59,527 bases of DNA from NCBI GenBank assembly GCA_022825895.1, contig JAJDVX010000027.1, positions 1 through 59,527 of the forward strand, given 5' to 3'. The translations under genes and the position numbers were made by a program. Source of the DNA: Chloroflexota bacterium. Its GTDB lineage: Bacteria > Chloroflexota > UBA11872. The notes beneath the pieces were generated by a model. The model saw nothing but the letters and a program-made list of their open reading frames with translations. It was not told the DNA's origin and did not search any database. Within the stretch, counting starts at the first letter, position 1; each line of letters starts with the position of its first letter. Below are positions 1 through 7,872 of the stretch, piece by piece.

Positions 1-971
1 GGCAGCTGGGCCGGATAGGGCCGGGGGCTGACGTGATAGCGACTGGCCGGGACGGCCAGGGCCAGCGCCTCGTGGGGCCGCACCTGGTTGTACTCCTGGC
101 GCCAGGCATCGAAGGCGGTCTGCCAACTGGCCAGATCGGGCCGCGGCGGCTGCCGGCCGAAGTCGCGCTCGAGGGTGCCGTGGAAGCGCTCGTCCTTGCC
201 CAAGGTCTGGGGGTGGTACGGGCGGCTGTGGCTGACGGCGACGCCCAGGCGCCGCAGCCAGACGGTCAGCGGGGTGTAGGGATGGGCCGGGTGATTGCCC
301 CAGGGACTGCCGTTGTCGACCAGCAGGCGGTCGGGCAGGCCGTAGCGCTGGAAGGCTGTGATCAGGTGCGTGCGCACGGTAGCGGTGCGCTGGTTGGGAC
401 AGGCGGCCAGGCCGAGGGCATAGCGCGAGTGGTCGTCGAGGATGGTCAACGGATGACAGCGCCCGGGGCCACAGGGCCAGCCGCCCTTGAAGTCCATCTG
501 CCACAAGGCGTTGGGGTAGGGATGCTCGAAGCGCTGCCAGGCGCGCGGCTGGCCGGCCCCCTGGGTGGGGTCGAGTTGGGCGTGGCGGCGCAGGATCGCC
601 GTGATCGTCGAGGTCGCCGGCAACGGCTGGACGCCCTGCCGGGCCAGCAGCACGCGCAGCTTGCGGCCGCCCCAGGTGGGGTGCTGCGTGCGCAGGGCCA
701 GCACCGCCTGCTCGATGGCCGGGGCGGTTTGCGCCGGACTGCGGTGGGGCCGCCGCGAGCGGTCCCGCAGCCCCGCCGGGCCCTCCGCGGCGTAACGCCG
801 CAGCCACTTGTACCCCGTGGGCGCCGAGATCTCAAAGCGCTGGCACAGCGCGCGCCGGTTGGCCCCTGGCTGGCTGGCCAACGCCACGAACTCGGCCCGC
901 AGATCACTCACGTGTCGCTCCGCAAACGGCACATCCCGGTCCTCCACCTCATCGCTGGATGTGTAAACCAT
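1..971 (-). CDS. IS481 family transposase (partial, C-terminus beyond window)
   Basis: Cut-and-paste/copy DDE transposase with an N-terminal helix-turn-helix (about residues 35-62, RALCQRFEISAPTGYKWLRRY region) and a retroviral-type integrase core. Catalytic residues readable on the minus strand are D150 in LWQMDFKGG, D199 in LLVDNGSP and E241 in LGKDERFHG. The C-terminal RPHEAL motif typical of the family is present near residue 300. Reading is open to position 1, so about 323 residues are visible. ATG at 971 is the first in-frame start and overlaps the subterminal repeat of the element. Family assignment is firm; activity is unknown. Confidence 0.9.
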   Translation of the reverse strand, partial: MVYTSSDEVEDRDVPFAERHVSDLRAEFVALASQPGANRRALCQRFEISAPTGYKWLRRYAAEGPAGLRDRSRRPHRSPAQTAPAIEQAVLALRTQHPTWGGRKLRVLLARQGVQPLPATSTITAILRRHAQLDPTQGAGQPRAWQRFEHPYPNALWQMDFKGGWPCGPGRCHPLTILDDHSRYALGLAACPNQRTATVRTHLITAFQRYGLPDRLLVDNGSPWGNHPAHPYTPLTVWLRRLGVAVSHSRPYHPQTLGKDERFHGTLERDFGRQPPRPDLASWQTAFDAWRQEYNQVRPHEALALAVPASRYHVSPRPYPAQL

Positions 972-1010
972 GTCTCCGAACACGTGTAAATGATGTCCCC
1001 GGTCTGCACA
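1..1010 (-). mobile_element. IS481-like insertion sequence, one end plus truncated by window edge
   Basis: The element holds one DDE transposase gene and ends at 1010, where the minus strand begins TGTGCAGACC. Ends starting with TG are usual for IS481 family elements. Just inside the end lie two imperfect direct repeats on the minus strand, starting at 1000 and 977, each of the form GGRGACAT-NN-TTTACAC; the transposase start codon lies inside the second. The sequence immediately outside (1011 onward) is half of a palindromic repeat whose other half should lie beyond the window start, so the IS appears to have inserted into that repeat. The other IS end is outside the window. Confidence 0.8.
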
Positions 1011-1074
1011 CCCACGGGGAGAGGGAGAAAGAGCCGCCCTGCATATGAGGGCGCGGGGGGTTTGCAAAGGTCTC
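1011..1074. repeat. Right half of palindromic element (copy A), cut by the IS
   Basis: From CCCACGGGGAGAGGGAG to TTTGCAAAGGTCTC this matches the right half of the complete element at 48788-48910. The left half is absent and would be expected on the far side of the IS. The match ends in the same terminal motif GCAAAGGTCTC. Confidence 0.7.
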
Positions 1075-1325
1075 GGGAGAGGGTAACGAACGGGGGCTTC
1101 CGGAAGGGATTGATTCCGCGCACCCGGCGGCGATGACGGCACCGGCCTCTCCGCGAGGCGAGACAAGAGGCTGCAACTCCAGGACGAGGGGTTATGCACA
1201 GGCCTCCTGGGCGGAGAGTCCTTCGCCAGGCTTGAACGCTGCCCCAGAACCCAATCGGAAGGAACGGATCCGGGCCGTGTCGCCCGTCGGAATCGAGAGC
1301 CTACGGGCTTGCTGGTTCCCGGAGC
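1075..1325. other. Intergenic stretch with a second degenerate repeat end
   Basis: No gene with recognisable protein sequence is seen between the repeat and the end of proS. At 1191-1206 GTTATGCACAGGCCTC resembles the right terminal repeat of the palindromic element (GTTATGCAAAGGTCTC, two differences), suggesting an older, decayed copy. No clear terminator was found. Confidence 0.5.
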
Positions 1326-3089
1326 CTAGGGGGCGCCTCCGGATGTGCTGATTGGGGGCATGGTTACGGGGGCGTGGGGGGTGAGGGCGGCGAGGGCGTC
1401 GGCGCGGGCCTGGAGGACGGTGGCGACGATCTGGTTGCGGGGGATGGATTGGCGGTCGGCGGCGGCGCGGGGTTTGAACTCGACGGCGGCGGCGGCGAGG
1501 GTGCGGCGGCTGACGGTGCAGCGGAAGGGCAGGCCGATGAGGTCGGCGTCGTTGAACTTGACGCCGGCGCTGTCGCCGCGGTCGTCAAGCAGCACGGAGA
1601 GGCCGGCTTCTTCCAGTTCCGCGGCCAGGCGCTCAGCGTCGGCGGCGACGTCGCCGGTACCGAGTTGCACGATGTGGACGTCGTAGGGCGCGACGCTGAC
1701 GGGCCAGACGATGCCGTTGGCATCGTGGTAGCGCTCCACCACCGAGGCGGCCAGGCGGCCGATGCCGATGCCGTAGGAGCCCATGACGAAGGGGTGGCGA
1801 CGGCCGTCGGCGCCCAGGTACTGGGCGTCCAGCTTGTCGCTGTAGAAGGTGCCGAGCTTGAAGGTGTTGCCGATCTCGATGCCGGTCATCAGCTGCAGCG
1901 GCTCGTCGTCCTCGATGCTGCGGTCGCCGGAGCGCACCTGGGCGATGTCGCCGCGCAGGTCGGCCCCGAAGTCGCGCGGGAAGTTGACGTTGGCAAGGTG
2001 GTAGCCGGGCTCGTTGGCGCCGGCGACGAGGTTGGTGGCGGACTCGACGGAGTCGTCAACGACGACGGTGACGTTGGACAGGCCCACCGGCGAGGCGTAG
2101 CCGGCGACAAGGCCGGCGGCTTCGAGTTCCTGGTCGGCGGCGAGGCGCAGGTCGGGGGCTTGCAGGAGGGTGCGCAGCTTGGCTTCGTTGACTTGCAGGT
2201 CGCCGCGGATGGCGACGAAGGCCAGGGCGTCGCCGGTCCAGTAGAAGACGGCCTTGAGGGTCTGGTGGGTTTCCACACCCAGGTAGGCGGCCACATCGTC
2301 AATGGTTTCCTGGCCGGGCGTGGCGACCTTTTCGACGGGTTGCGGTTCGCCGTGGTCGACGACGGGCTTCCGGGCCGTGGCGATCTCGATGTTGGCGGCG
2401 TAGCGGCCGGAGGGGCTGACGACCAGGGTGTCTTCGCCGGCCTCGGTGAGGCAGTGGAACTCGTGGGCGCCGGAGCCGCGCATGGCGCCGGCGTCGGATT
2501 CGACGATGGCCGGTTCGATGCCGCAGCGGCGGAAGGCGCGCAGGTAGGCCTCCATGAAGTCCTGGTAGGTGGCCTCCTGGGTCTCCAGGTCGGTGTCGAA
2601 GCTGTAGGCGTCTTTCATGGTGAACTCGCGGACGCGCAGCAGACCGCCGCGGGGGCGCGGTTCGTCGCGGAACTTGGTCTGGAAGTGGTAGATGCTGACG
2701 GGCAGCTGGCGATAGGACGAGGCGACCCACTGGCCGAGCTCGGTGGCGACCTCTTCGTGGGTCATGGCCAGCACCATGTCGCGGCCCCAGCGGTCCTTGA
2801 GGCGGGCCATTTCCGAGCCGACCGTGTGGAACCGGCCGGTGCGCTCCCAGAGGTCGGAGGGATGGACGACGGGCATGAGGAGTTCCTGGCAGCCGATGCG
2901 GTCCATCTCCTCGCGGACGATCTGCTCGCAGCGGCCATGCACCCGCCAGCCCAGCGGCAACAGGCTGTAGATCCCCGAGCCCAGCGGCCGGATGTAGCCG
3001 GCGCGCAGGAGGAGGCGGTGGGAAACGATCGACGCCTCGGCGGGGTCGTCGCGAAGCGTGCGGGCAAAGAGGCGCGACATGCGCTGCAT
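1326..3089 (-). CDS. proS: Prolyl-tRNA synthetase
   Basis: Charges tRNA-Pro with proline in the cytosol. The protein follows the bacterial-type class II ProRS order: N-terminal catalytic core (LLLRAGYIRPLGSGIYSLLP, then the VRPR-like TKFRDEPRPRGGLLRVREF motif 2 region), an inserted editing (INS) domain around residues 210-370, return to the catalytic core (GSYGIGIGRLAASVVE motif 3) and an anticodon-binding C-terminus (SVAPYDVHIVQLG). The open frame extends upstream to 3188, but that extension (MFHVKH...) merely translates a parS site; the family N-terminus starts at the ATG at 3089 or 3080. No strong Shine-Dalgarno is visible. About 587 residues, normal for the family. Confidence 0.95.
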   Translation of the reverse strand: MQRMSRLFARTLRDDPAEASIVSHRLLLRAGYIRPLGSGIYSLLPLGWRVHGRCEQIVREEMDRIGCQELLMPVVHPSDLWERTGRFHTVGSEMARLKDRWGRDMVLAMTHEEVATELGQWVASSYRQLPVSIYHFQTKFRDEPRPRGGLLRVREFTMKDAYSFDTDLETQEATYQDFMEAYLRAFRRCGIEPAIVESDAGAMRGSGAHEFHCLTEAGEDTLVVSPSGRYAANIEIATARKPVVDHGEPQPVEKVATPGQETIDDVAAYLGVETHQTLKAVFYWTGDALAFVAIRGDLQVNEAKLRTLLQAPDLRLAADQELEAAGLVAGYASPVGLSNVTVVVDDSVESATNLVAGANEPGYHLANVNFPRDFGADLRGDIAQVRSGDRSIEDDEPLQLMTGIEIGNTFKLGTFYSDKLDAQYLGADGRRHPFVMGSYGIGIGRLAASVVERYHDANGIVWPVSVAPYDVHIVQLGTGDVAADAERLAAELEEAGLSVLLDDRGDSAGVKFNDADLIGLPFRCTVSRRTLAAAAVEFKPRAAADRQSIPRNQIVATVLQARADALAALTPHAPVTMPPISTSGGAP

Positions 3090-3171
3090 GGGGGAGGGGC
3101 CAGGAGGAGGGGGTTTGTGAGGCCGTTCAGTGTATCCGCGGCCCATGAGCGGGCACGGGTGTCGACGGCAG

Positions 3172-3187
3172 TGTTTCACGTGAAACA
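3172..3187. promoter_or_regulatory. parS: parS centromere site, perfect 16-bp palindrome
   Basis: TGTTTCACGTGAAACA is identical to the bacterial parS consensus bound by ParB. It lies about 85 bp upstream of the proS start codon in a non-coding stretch. In most bacteria parS sites cluster around the replication origin, so this window may lie in the origin-proximal part of the chromosome. No parA or parB gene is in the window. Confidence 0.88.
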
Positions 3188-3287
3188 TCTGCCGGTGGAG
3201 GAGATTGAGGGCCGGCGTGACGGGTTCGCCTGGTCAGGCGGTCGCGGCTAGGCTGCGGACGACCCACAGGGGCTGAGCCGGAGTCGC

Positions 3288-3956
3288 ATGGAGAATCTGT
3301 TTGGAGGCCGACCGGAAGCCGCGCCGCCTGACCTGGGGGCGCTGGGGCGGCCGTTGCCGGACGGCCTGGAGCTCGACTTGGCTTTTGCCTGGCCGCTGCT
3401 GGAGTCGTATGCGGGCGAAGCGGGCACGGCGGCGTCGGACTGCGCGTGGAGCGTGTTCGGGCATTACCGGCTGGCGGCGGTGGCGGCGGCGCGGGCGGCC
3501 CAGGCCGACCCAGGCACGGCAGAGTTCGATCTGCTGGCGGGGGCGGCGCTGCGGCACGTGGCCGACAGTGTCTGGCACGCGGGCCGCTGGCTGGCCGAGG
3601 CGTTCGACCTGCGGCTGTCGCCGCGCGTGCGTCCTGATCCCGGCGGGCGGGAACTTACCGGCCGGCTGATGTTCCTGGACCCGGCGCTGGGGTCGGCGCT
3701 GCAGGACCGGCGGATCTGGCTGGGCGATATTTCAGGTATCGGGCGGCGGGTGAGCCAGTCGCCGGTGACGTTTCGCGAGGGTGGATCGGACCGCATTCCG
3801 GGGCCGATCGGCCGCGCGCCGGTGGCCGAGGCGTTGCGCGGTCACCTGGAGGAACTGGATGGGTTTCTGCGGGACGTGGTGGCGGCCATCGAGCGCCACA
3901 GCGCCGCCGGCGGGCGTCCGCGCGAGGAGCCGGATGAGGCCTGGTTGAACGACTGA
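3288..3956 (+). CDS. Hypothetical alanine-rich helical protein
   Basis: Function not recognised. The 222-residue product is soluble and mostly helical by composition, without signal peptide or membrane segment. It is rich in Ala, Arg and Leu, with a tryptophan-containing stretch (SDCAWSVFGHYRLAAVAAARAA) near residue 50 and an Asp/Glu-rich C-terminus. It starts at ATG 3288 and is divergent from proS. GC and codon use match neighbours. The gene ends 7 bp before the stop of the convergent methyltransferase. Confidence 0.6.
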   Translation: MENLFGGRPEAAPPDLGALGRPLPDGLELDLAFAWPLLESYAGEAGTAASDCAWSVFGHYRLAAVAAARAAQADPGTAEFDLLAGAALRHVADSVWHAGRWLAEAFDLRLSPRVRPDPGGRELTGRLMFLDPALGSALQDRRIWLGDISGIGRRVSQSPVTFREGGSDRIPGPIGRAPVAEALRGHLEELDGFLRDVVAAIERHSAAGGRPREEPDEAWLND

Positions 3957-3963
3957 TCGTCCC

Positions 3964-4620
3964 TCAGGTAACCCGGGCGATGGTGTGGAGCCAGGGGGTT
4001 TGGGTGGGGGCGGGCCAGGTGGTTTGGTGGTGGATGGTGAAGCCGGCGGCATGGAGGGCGGTGGTGAGGGTTTCGGGTGTGAGGTCGGTGAAGTAGCGGG
4101 GGAGGGAGCCTTGCCAGGAGGCGGTGCGGACGCCGGAGCCCTGGCGAATGACGATGTAGAGCCATCCGTCGTTCAGGACGCGGCGGAATTCGGCGAGCGC
4201 TATGGGAATGGCCGTGGGCGGCAGGTGGCCGAGGGCGGCGAAGCACCAGACGGCGTCGAATGAGGCTGCGGCGAAGGGCAGGCGGCGGAGGTCGCCCTGG
4301 GCGAGTTGACTTGCGTCGTCGAGTTGCCGGGCTTGACGCAGCATGGCGCGAGCGAGGTCGAGGCCCACGACGTCGGCGCCGGCGAGCCGGAGCAGGGCGG
4401 CGTCACGGCCGGGGCCGCAGCCGGCGTCGAGGACGCGCGGGCCGGTCCATGGCGAAGGGGCTGCCAGGCGGCTAAAGCGTTCGGCTTCATCCGCGGCGGC
4501 GTAGTCGTCGATGCGGCGGGTGTAGTCGACCGCCATGCGCTCGTAGGTGGCGCGATGGGTGCGGACCCAGGCGTCGGGATCGCCGGGAGGCCGCTCCGGC
4601 GGGCCGGGGGCGCCGGTCAC
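3964..4620 (-). CDS. Class I SAM-dependent methyltransferase
   Basis: Small-molecule-type methyltransferase (Methyltransf_11/25 class) of 218 residues. The SAM-binding motif I is VLDAGCGPGRDAALLRLAGADVVG around residues 63-86, followed by the acidic post-II motif (QGDLRRLPFAAASFDAVWC) near residue 105. Substrate cannot be predicted. Start is GTG at 4620, with GGAG about 11 bases upstream. It is convergent with the preceding hypothetical gene and not in an obvious operon. Confidence 0.85.
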   Translation of the reverse strand: MTGAPGPPERPPGDPDAWVRTHRATYERMAVDYTRRIDDYAAADEAERFSRLAAPSPWTGPRVLDAGCGPGRDAALLRLAGADVVGLDLARAMLRQARQLDDASQLAQGDLRRLPFAAASFDAVWCFAALGHLPPTAIPIALAEFRRVLNDGWLYIVIRQGSGVRTASWQGSLPRYFTDLTPETLTTALHAAGFTIHHQTTWPAPTQTPWLHTIARVT

Positions 4621-4770
4621 GCCCGCGCGTCTCCGTAGAATCGGCCCGAAGCGCCTGGACCAGAGGACCGATCTATCCCCAGCCGTCCGCGACCGCCGCG
4701 TCCGCGTCGGGACCAGTCATCCAACACCGAAACCGACGGGCCGAGGGAGGCCCCGTCCCCGGTCTCTCGC

Positions 4771-4857
4771 GAGAGTCCGTTGCCTAACCCCGGCCTGGTT
4801 GCCCGGAAGACCCTCACCCCAACCCTCTCCGAGGGGGAGAGGGAGGTAGAGCGGCCA
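4771..4857. repeat. Left half of palindromic element (copy B)
   Basis: The stretch from GAGAGTCCGTTGCCTAACC through the ACCCTCACCCC...GGGGGAGAGGG inner hairpin to AGAGCGGCC matches the complete copy at 48788-48857 closely, including about 30 identical bases around GGTTGCCCGGAAGACCCTCA. The right terminal repeat is not recognisable. It overlaps the first codons of the longest reading frame of the next gene. Confidence 0.75.
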
Positions 4858-4968
4858 GAGCTCGGGGGACGCGGGGGTCCTGCCGAGGTCGCTCCTGAAC
4901 GCGGCGCCGACGCGCGCCCCGGGCAGCCGTCGGACGAACCGCCCGTCGAACGCGCCGAGGCGGAACCG

Positions 4969-5760
4969 ATGACGTCAGCGGTTCCCGGGCCTGGGTCCGA
5001 CGCCGAGTCTGGCGAGGACGCCGTCGGCGAATCACCGACGGAGTCGCCGTCACTAGTCATCAGGCGTGTACGGGGATCCGAAGTGGATCGGGGCCGCGAC
5101 GCAGGCGAAGGCGGCGGATCGGCGGCTCCTGTTGAGGCGCCGGGGTCGACCGAGTCAGCCGATCCATACCGTCCACTGACGCTGCAAGAGACCCTGGACA
5201 TGATCCAGGACCGCCTGCGGCGCCTGGAGGGGACCTGGCGGGGGACGGGGCTCACGATCCTGAGCGTTGCGCTGATGGGGGCGCTGACCTGGGGCCTGGT
5301 ATCGGTGGTGGTGCCATGGTCAGGCGGGATTGTGGAGTCGGTCCAGGCGACGCTGACGCTGGACGTGGGCTGGCCGGCGATTCCGGCGCCCGACGATCCG
5401 CGCGTGCGCGGTTCGACCAGCCTGGTGGCGGCGGCCTGGGTGGGCGCGCCACTGGTACTGGGCGTGTTCTGGTTTACGGCGGCCTATCACCTGGACCGCG
5501 CCAGCCGGCGGGCGTTTCGCGTGGTGGACGACGGCCTGGAGCGGCAGACGATTGGCTATTCGGTGATGGCCATCGGTCTGATATTTCCGCTGATTATCCT
5601 GGGCCTGGCGGGCTCGGCCTGGGGGCTGTTTGCCCTGATCACCTGGGCAGCGGAGGGCGAGGCCTGGGGCACGGCCGGCACGCTGATCGCGCTGCTGGCG
5701 GCATTTGCCGTGGTGGTGCGGGCGGCCAACGCCGTGCTGGACCGCCGGTTCGGCGGCTGA
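4969..5760 (+). CDS. Membrane protein with long disordered N-terminus
   Basis: Unknown family. The reading frame is open from 4780, but its first 25 codons translate a palindromic repeat, so the start is placed at ATG 4969 (an internal ATG at 5203 is also possible). An acidic, Ser/Pro/Gly-rich segment of about 75 residues is followed by a short coiled-coil-like stretch (LQETLDMIQDRLRRLEG) and about four membrane spans (GLTILSVALMGALTWGLV; SLVAAAWVGAPLVLGVFWF; IGYSVMAIGLIFPLIILGL; TLIALLAAFAVVVRAA). It ends 16 bp before the prenyltransferase gene, suggesting co-transcription and perhaps a role in the same envelope pathway (inference). Confidence 0.7.
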   Translation: MTSAVPGPGSDAESGEDAVGESPTESPSLVIRRVRGSEVDRGRDAGEGGGSAAPVEAPGSTESADPYRPLTLQETLDMIQDRLRRLEGTWRGTGLTILSVALMGALTWGLVSVVVPWSGGIVESVQATLTLDVGWPAIPAPDDPRVRGSTSLVAAAWVGAPLVLGVFWFTAAYHLDRASRRAFRVVDDGLERQTIGYSVMAIGLIFPLIILGLAGSAWGLFALITWAAEGEAWGTAGTLIALLAAFAVVVRAANAVLDRRFGG

Positions 5761-5776
5761 CGCGGGCGGTCCGCTG

Positions 5777-6694
5777 ATGACGTCGACCCTCGGTACGCCT
5801 GCACCCGCGCCGGGGTTGAAGGCTCGCCTGATCGGGCTGGCGCGCAGCAGCCGACCGCGGCAGTGGCCGAAGAACCTGCTGGTGCTGGCGGCCGTGCTGT
5901 TTTCGGGCGAGTACCACCAGGGTTCCAGCTTGCTGGCGGCCGTGGCGGCGGCGGCCATCTTCACGCTCGCCACCGCAGGGCTGTACCTGCTGAACGACGC
6001 CATTGACGCGCCGCGCGACCGCGAGCATCCGGTGAAGCGTGATCGTCCAATTGCGGCCGGGCTGGTGCCGGTTGGCCTGGCTCTGGGTGTCGGGATCGTT
6101 GTCGCGGCGGCGGCGGTGGCGCTGGCGGCGGTGCTGTCCTGGCCGTTCGGCGCGGCGCTGGCGGTGTACCTGGGCCTGCAAGTGGGCTATTCGCTGGTGC
6201 TCAAGCACCTGGTGATCCTGGATCTGCTGGCTATCGCGATTGGTTTTGTGATCCGGGCGGTGGCCGGCGCGCTGGTGATCGAGGTGCCGGTCTCGCCGTG
6301 GCTCTATACGTGCACGTTCCTGCTGGCGCTGTTCCTGGCCGTGGGGAAGCGGTGGGCCGAGCTTGCCGGTGAGGCGCGGTCATCGGCGGCGCGTCCGGTG
6401 CTGGATCGATATACGGCGGAGTTTCTGCACACGCTGGTGGTGATTACGGCCGCGGCGGCGCCGCTGAGCTATGCCCTGTACACGTTTTCCGCACCCAACC
6501 TGCCCGCGAACCACCTGATGATGATTACGGTTCCGATCGTGCTGTACGGGATCTTGCGCTATGTCTACCTGTTGCAGAACAACGGATCCGGCGAGGAGCC
6601 CGAGCGCGTGCTGTCAGGCGATCCGGGGATCCTGGCGTCGGTTGTGGTGTGGGTCGCCGTGAGTTGGGCGATCCTGCAGTTTGGCGGGGCGTAG
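5777..6694 (+). CDS. UbiA-family decaprenyl-phosphate phosphoribosyltransferase-like enzyme
   Basis: Integral membrane prenyltransferase of 305 residues with about eight to nine spans. The first Asp-rich motif is LLNDAIDAPRDREHPVKRDR near residue 75, matching the NDxxDxxxDrxHPxKxxRP signature of enzymes that join phosphoribosyl pyrophosphate to a polyprenyl phosphate (Rv3806c-like), the first step to decaprenylphosphoryl arabinose or ribose donors. The opening RPRQWPKNLLV is also typical of that subgroup. ATG 5777 gives the expected N-terminus. Exact prenyl chain and end product cannot be read from sequence. Confidence 0.85.
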   Translation: MTSTLGTPAPAPGLKARLIGLARSSRPRQWPKNLLVLAAVLFSGEYHQGSSLLAAVAAAAIFTLATAGLYLLNDAIDAPRDREHPVKRDRPIAAGLVPVGLALGVGIVVAAAAVALAAVLSWPFGAALAVYLGLQVGYSLVLKHLVILDLLAIAIGFVIRAVAGALVIEVPVSPWLYTCTFLLALFLAVGKRWAELAGEARSSAARPVLDRYTAEFLHTLVVITAAAAPLSYALYTFSAPNLPANHLMMITVPIVLYGILRYVYLLQNNGSGEEPERVLSGDPGILASVVVWVAVSWAILQFGGA

Positions 6695-6763
6695 GGTCGG
6701 GACGGACGGGACTCCAGAGGGTTCGCGGTCGCGGGGCCAGGGCAGGCCCGACACGGGACGCTC

Positions 6764-7024
6764 CTACGAATCCAGGGTTGCCCCGAGCACCAAGCGGTCG
6801 TTTTCCGGGTCGTCAACGAGTTCGAAGTCCACCCAGCGGTCCTGGGTGATCATCAAGCGCAGGCGGTCAGGCTGGCGTTCGCAGCCCAGCGCCTCCTCGG
6901 GCGTGATGTCCATGCGCCGGCAGGCATCGGCATACAGGTCACTGAGCGAAACGCGTCGTCGGGAAGCCAAGTGGTCACCAGTTTCTTGCGGCAAGCGGGC
7001 GCTTCTGAAGCGCCGGCGGCCCAT
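6764..7024 (-). CDS. Small conserved-looking hypothetical protein (86 aa)
   Basis: Function not recognised. Reading from ATG 7024 gives 86 residues: a basic N-terminus, a helical segment (SLSDLYADACRRMDITPEEAL) and a beta-like C-terminus (RLRLMITQDRWVDFELVDDPENDRLVLG) that looks like a folded small domain. A longer frame to 7387 exists but runs antisense through rplY and is probably not used. It is divergent from rplY, with about 165 bp between start codons. Confidence 0.55.
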   Translation of the reverse strand: MGRRRFRSARLPQETGDHLASRRRVSLSDLYADACRRMDITPEEALGCERQPDRLRLMITQDRWVDFELVDDPENDRLVLGATLDS

Positions 7025-7188
7025 TGTCCACAATCCCGCAGCGCCCGCGCGACGCCGTACGAACCGTTGACGCCCGGCGGGGCGCCTTTCTAGACTCACC
7101 GGTAGCGGCGCTGCGTGTCGTTTCCGCGCCGGCCCAAGCATTATGTTCGCGAGGTCGCGCCGCCACCCGATCCGAGGAGCAGTCAGCC

Positions 7189-7872
7189 GTGCCCGAACGT
7201 CATCGCCTGGCGGCGGAACCCCGCACCGTCCTGGGTAAGAAAGTGCGACGCCTGCGGCGGGAAGGCGTGATTCCGGCCAACCTGGTGCAGGCAGGGCATG
7301 CATCGATTGCGATGCAGGTGTCAGAGCGGGCGCTGGCCGACCTGGTTCGCGCCCAGGCGACCGGGCAGTTGGTGGACCTGGAGTCATCGGACATCAGCGA
7401 ACCGGTGCTGATGGACCACGTGGAGATTGACACGCTGACGAACCGCCTGGTGCATCTGACGCTGCGGAAAGTCGACCTGGCGACGGCGATCGACGTGATG
7501 GTGCGGGTGCAGCTGGAGGGTCGCGCGCCGGCTAGCGACAACTCGGAGCTGGTGGTGCTCCAACTCCTGCAAGATGTTGAAGTTTCGGCCCTGCCAACCG
7601 AGATTCCGTCCAGCCTGATCGCGGATGTTTCGGATCTGGTTGACGTGGGCGACGAGGTCGTCGTGGGAGATCTGAGGGCCGAGGACGGCGCCTACGAGCC
7701 GCTGGACGATCCGGACGTCATCGTTGTTCAAGTGACGGCGGCGCGCACGGTGGAAGAGGACGAGGAAGAGGACGACCTGGACGAGGTGCTGCTGGAGGAA
7801 GGCGCGGAGGAAGGCGTGGAGGCGCCGGAGACCGCGGGCGAGGCCAGCGAGCCGCCGGCTACGGGCGCCTAG
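7189..7872 (+). CDS. rplY: 50S ribosomal protein L25/general stress protein Ctc
   Basis: Binds 5S rRNA in the large subunit. The product is the long Ctc-type L25 of 227 residues: an N-terminal L25 domain (RTVLGKKVRRLRREGVIPANLVQ, residues 9-31), the TL5 C-terminal beta domain (about residues 90-180) and an acidic tail (EEDEEEDDLDEVLLEEGAEEG). Start is GTG 7189 with GAGGAG 8 bases upstream; an upstream extension to 7024 is in frame but lacks family similarity. It converges on soxR, with overlapping ends. Confidence 0.92.
   Translation: MPERHRLAAEPRTVLGKKVRRLRREGVIPANLVQAGHASIAMQVSERALADLVRAQATGQLVDLESSDISEPVLMDHVEIDTLTNRLVHLTLRKVDLATAIDVMVRVQLEGRAPASDNSELVVLQLLQDVEVSALPTEIPSSLIADVSDLVDVGDEVVVGDLRAEDGAYEPLDDPDVIVVQVTAARTVEEDEEEDDLDEVLLEEGAEEGVEAPETAGEASEPPATGA

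Noticed and set aside
33..989. Plus-strand 318-codon open frame
   Set aside because: Antisense shadow of the IS481 transposase, whose DDE motifs read on the minus strand.
3090..3188. N-terminal extension of ProS beginning MFHVKH
   Set aside because: It translates the parS palindrome and a Pro-rich stretch not found in ProRS; the family start is at 3089 or 3080.
1374..3251. Plus-strand 625-codon open frame, Gly/Val/Asp-rich
   Set aside because: Complement of proS; composition is that of an antisense GC-rich frame and shows no family motif.
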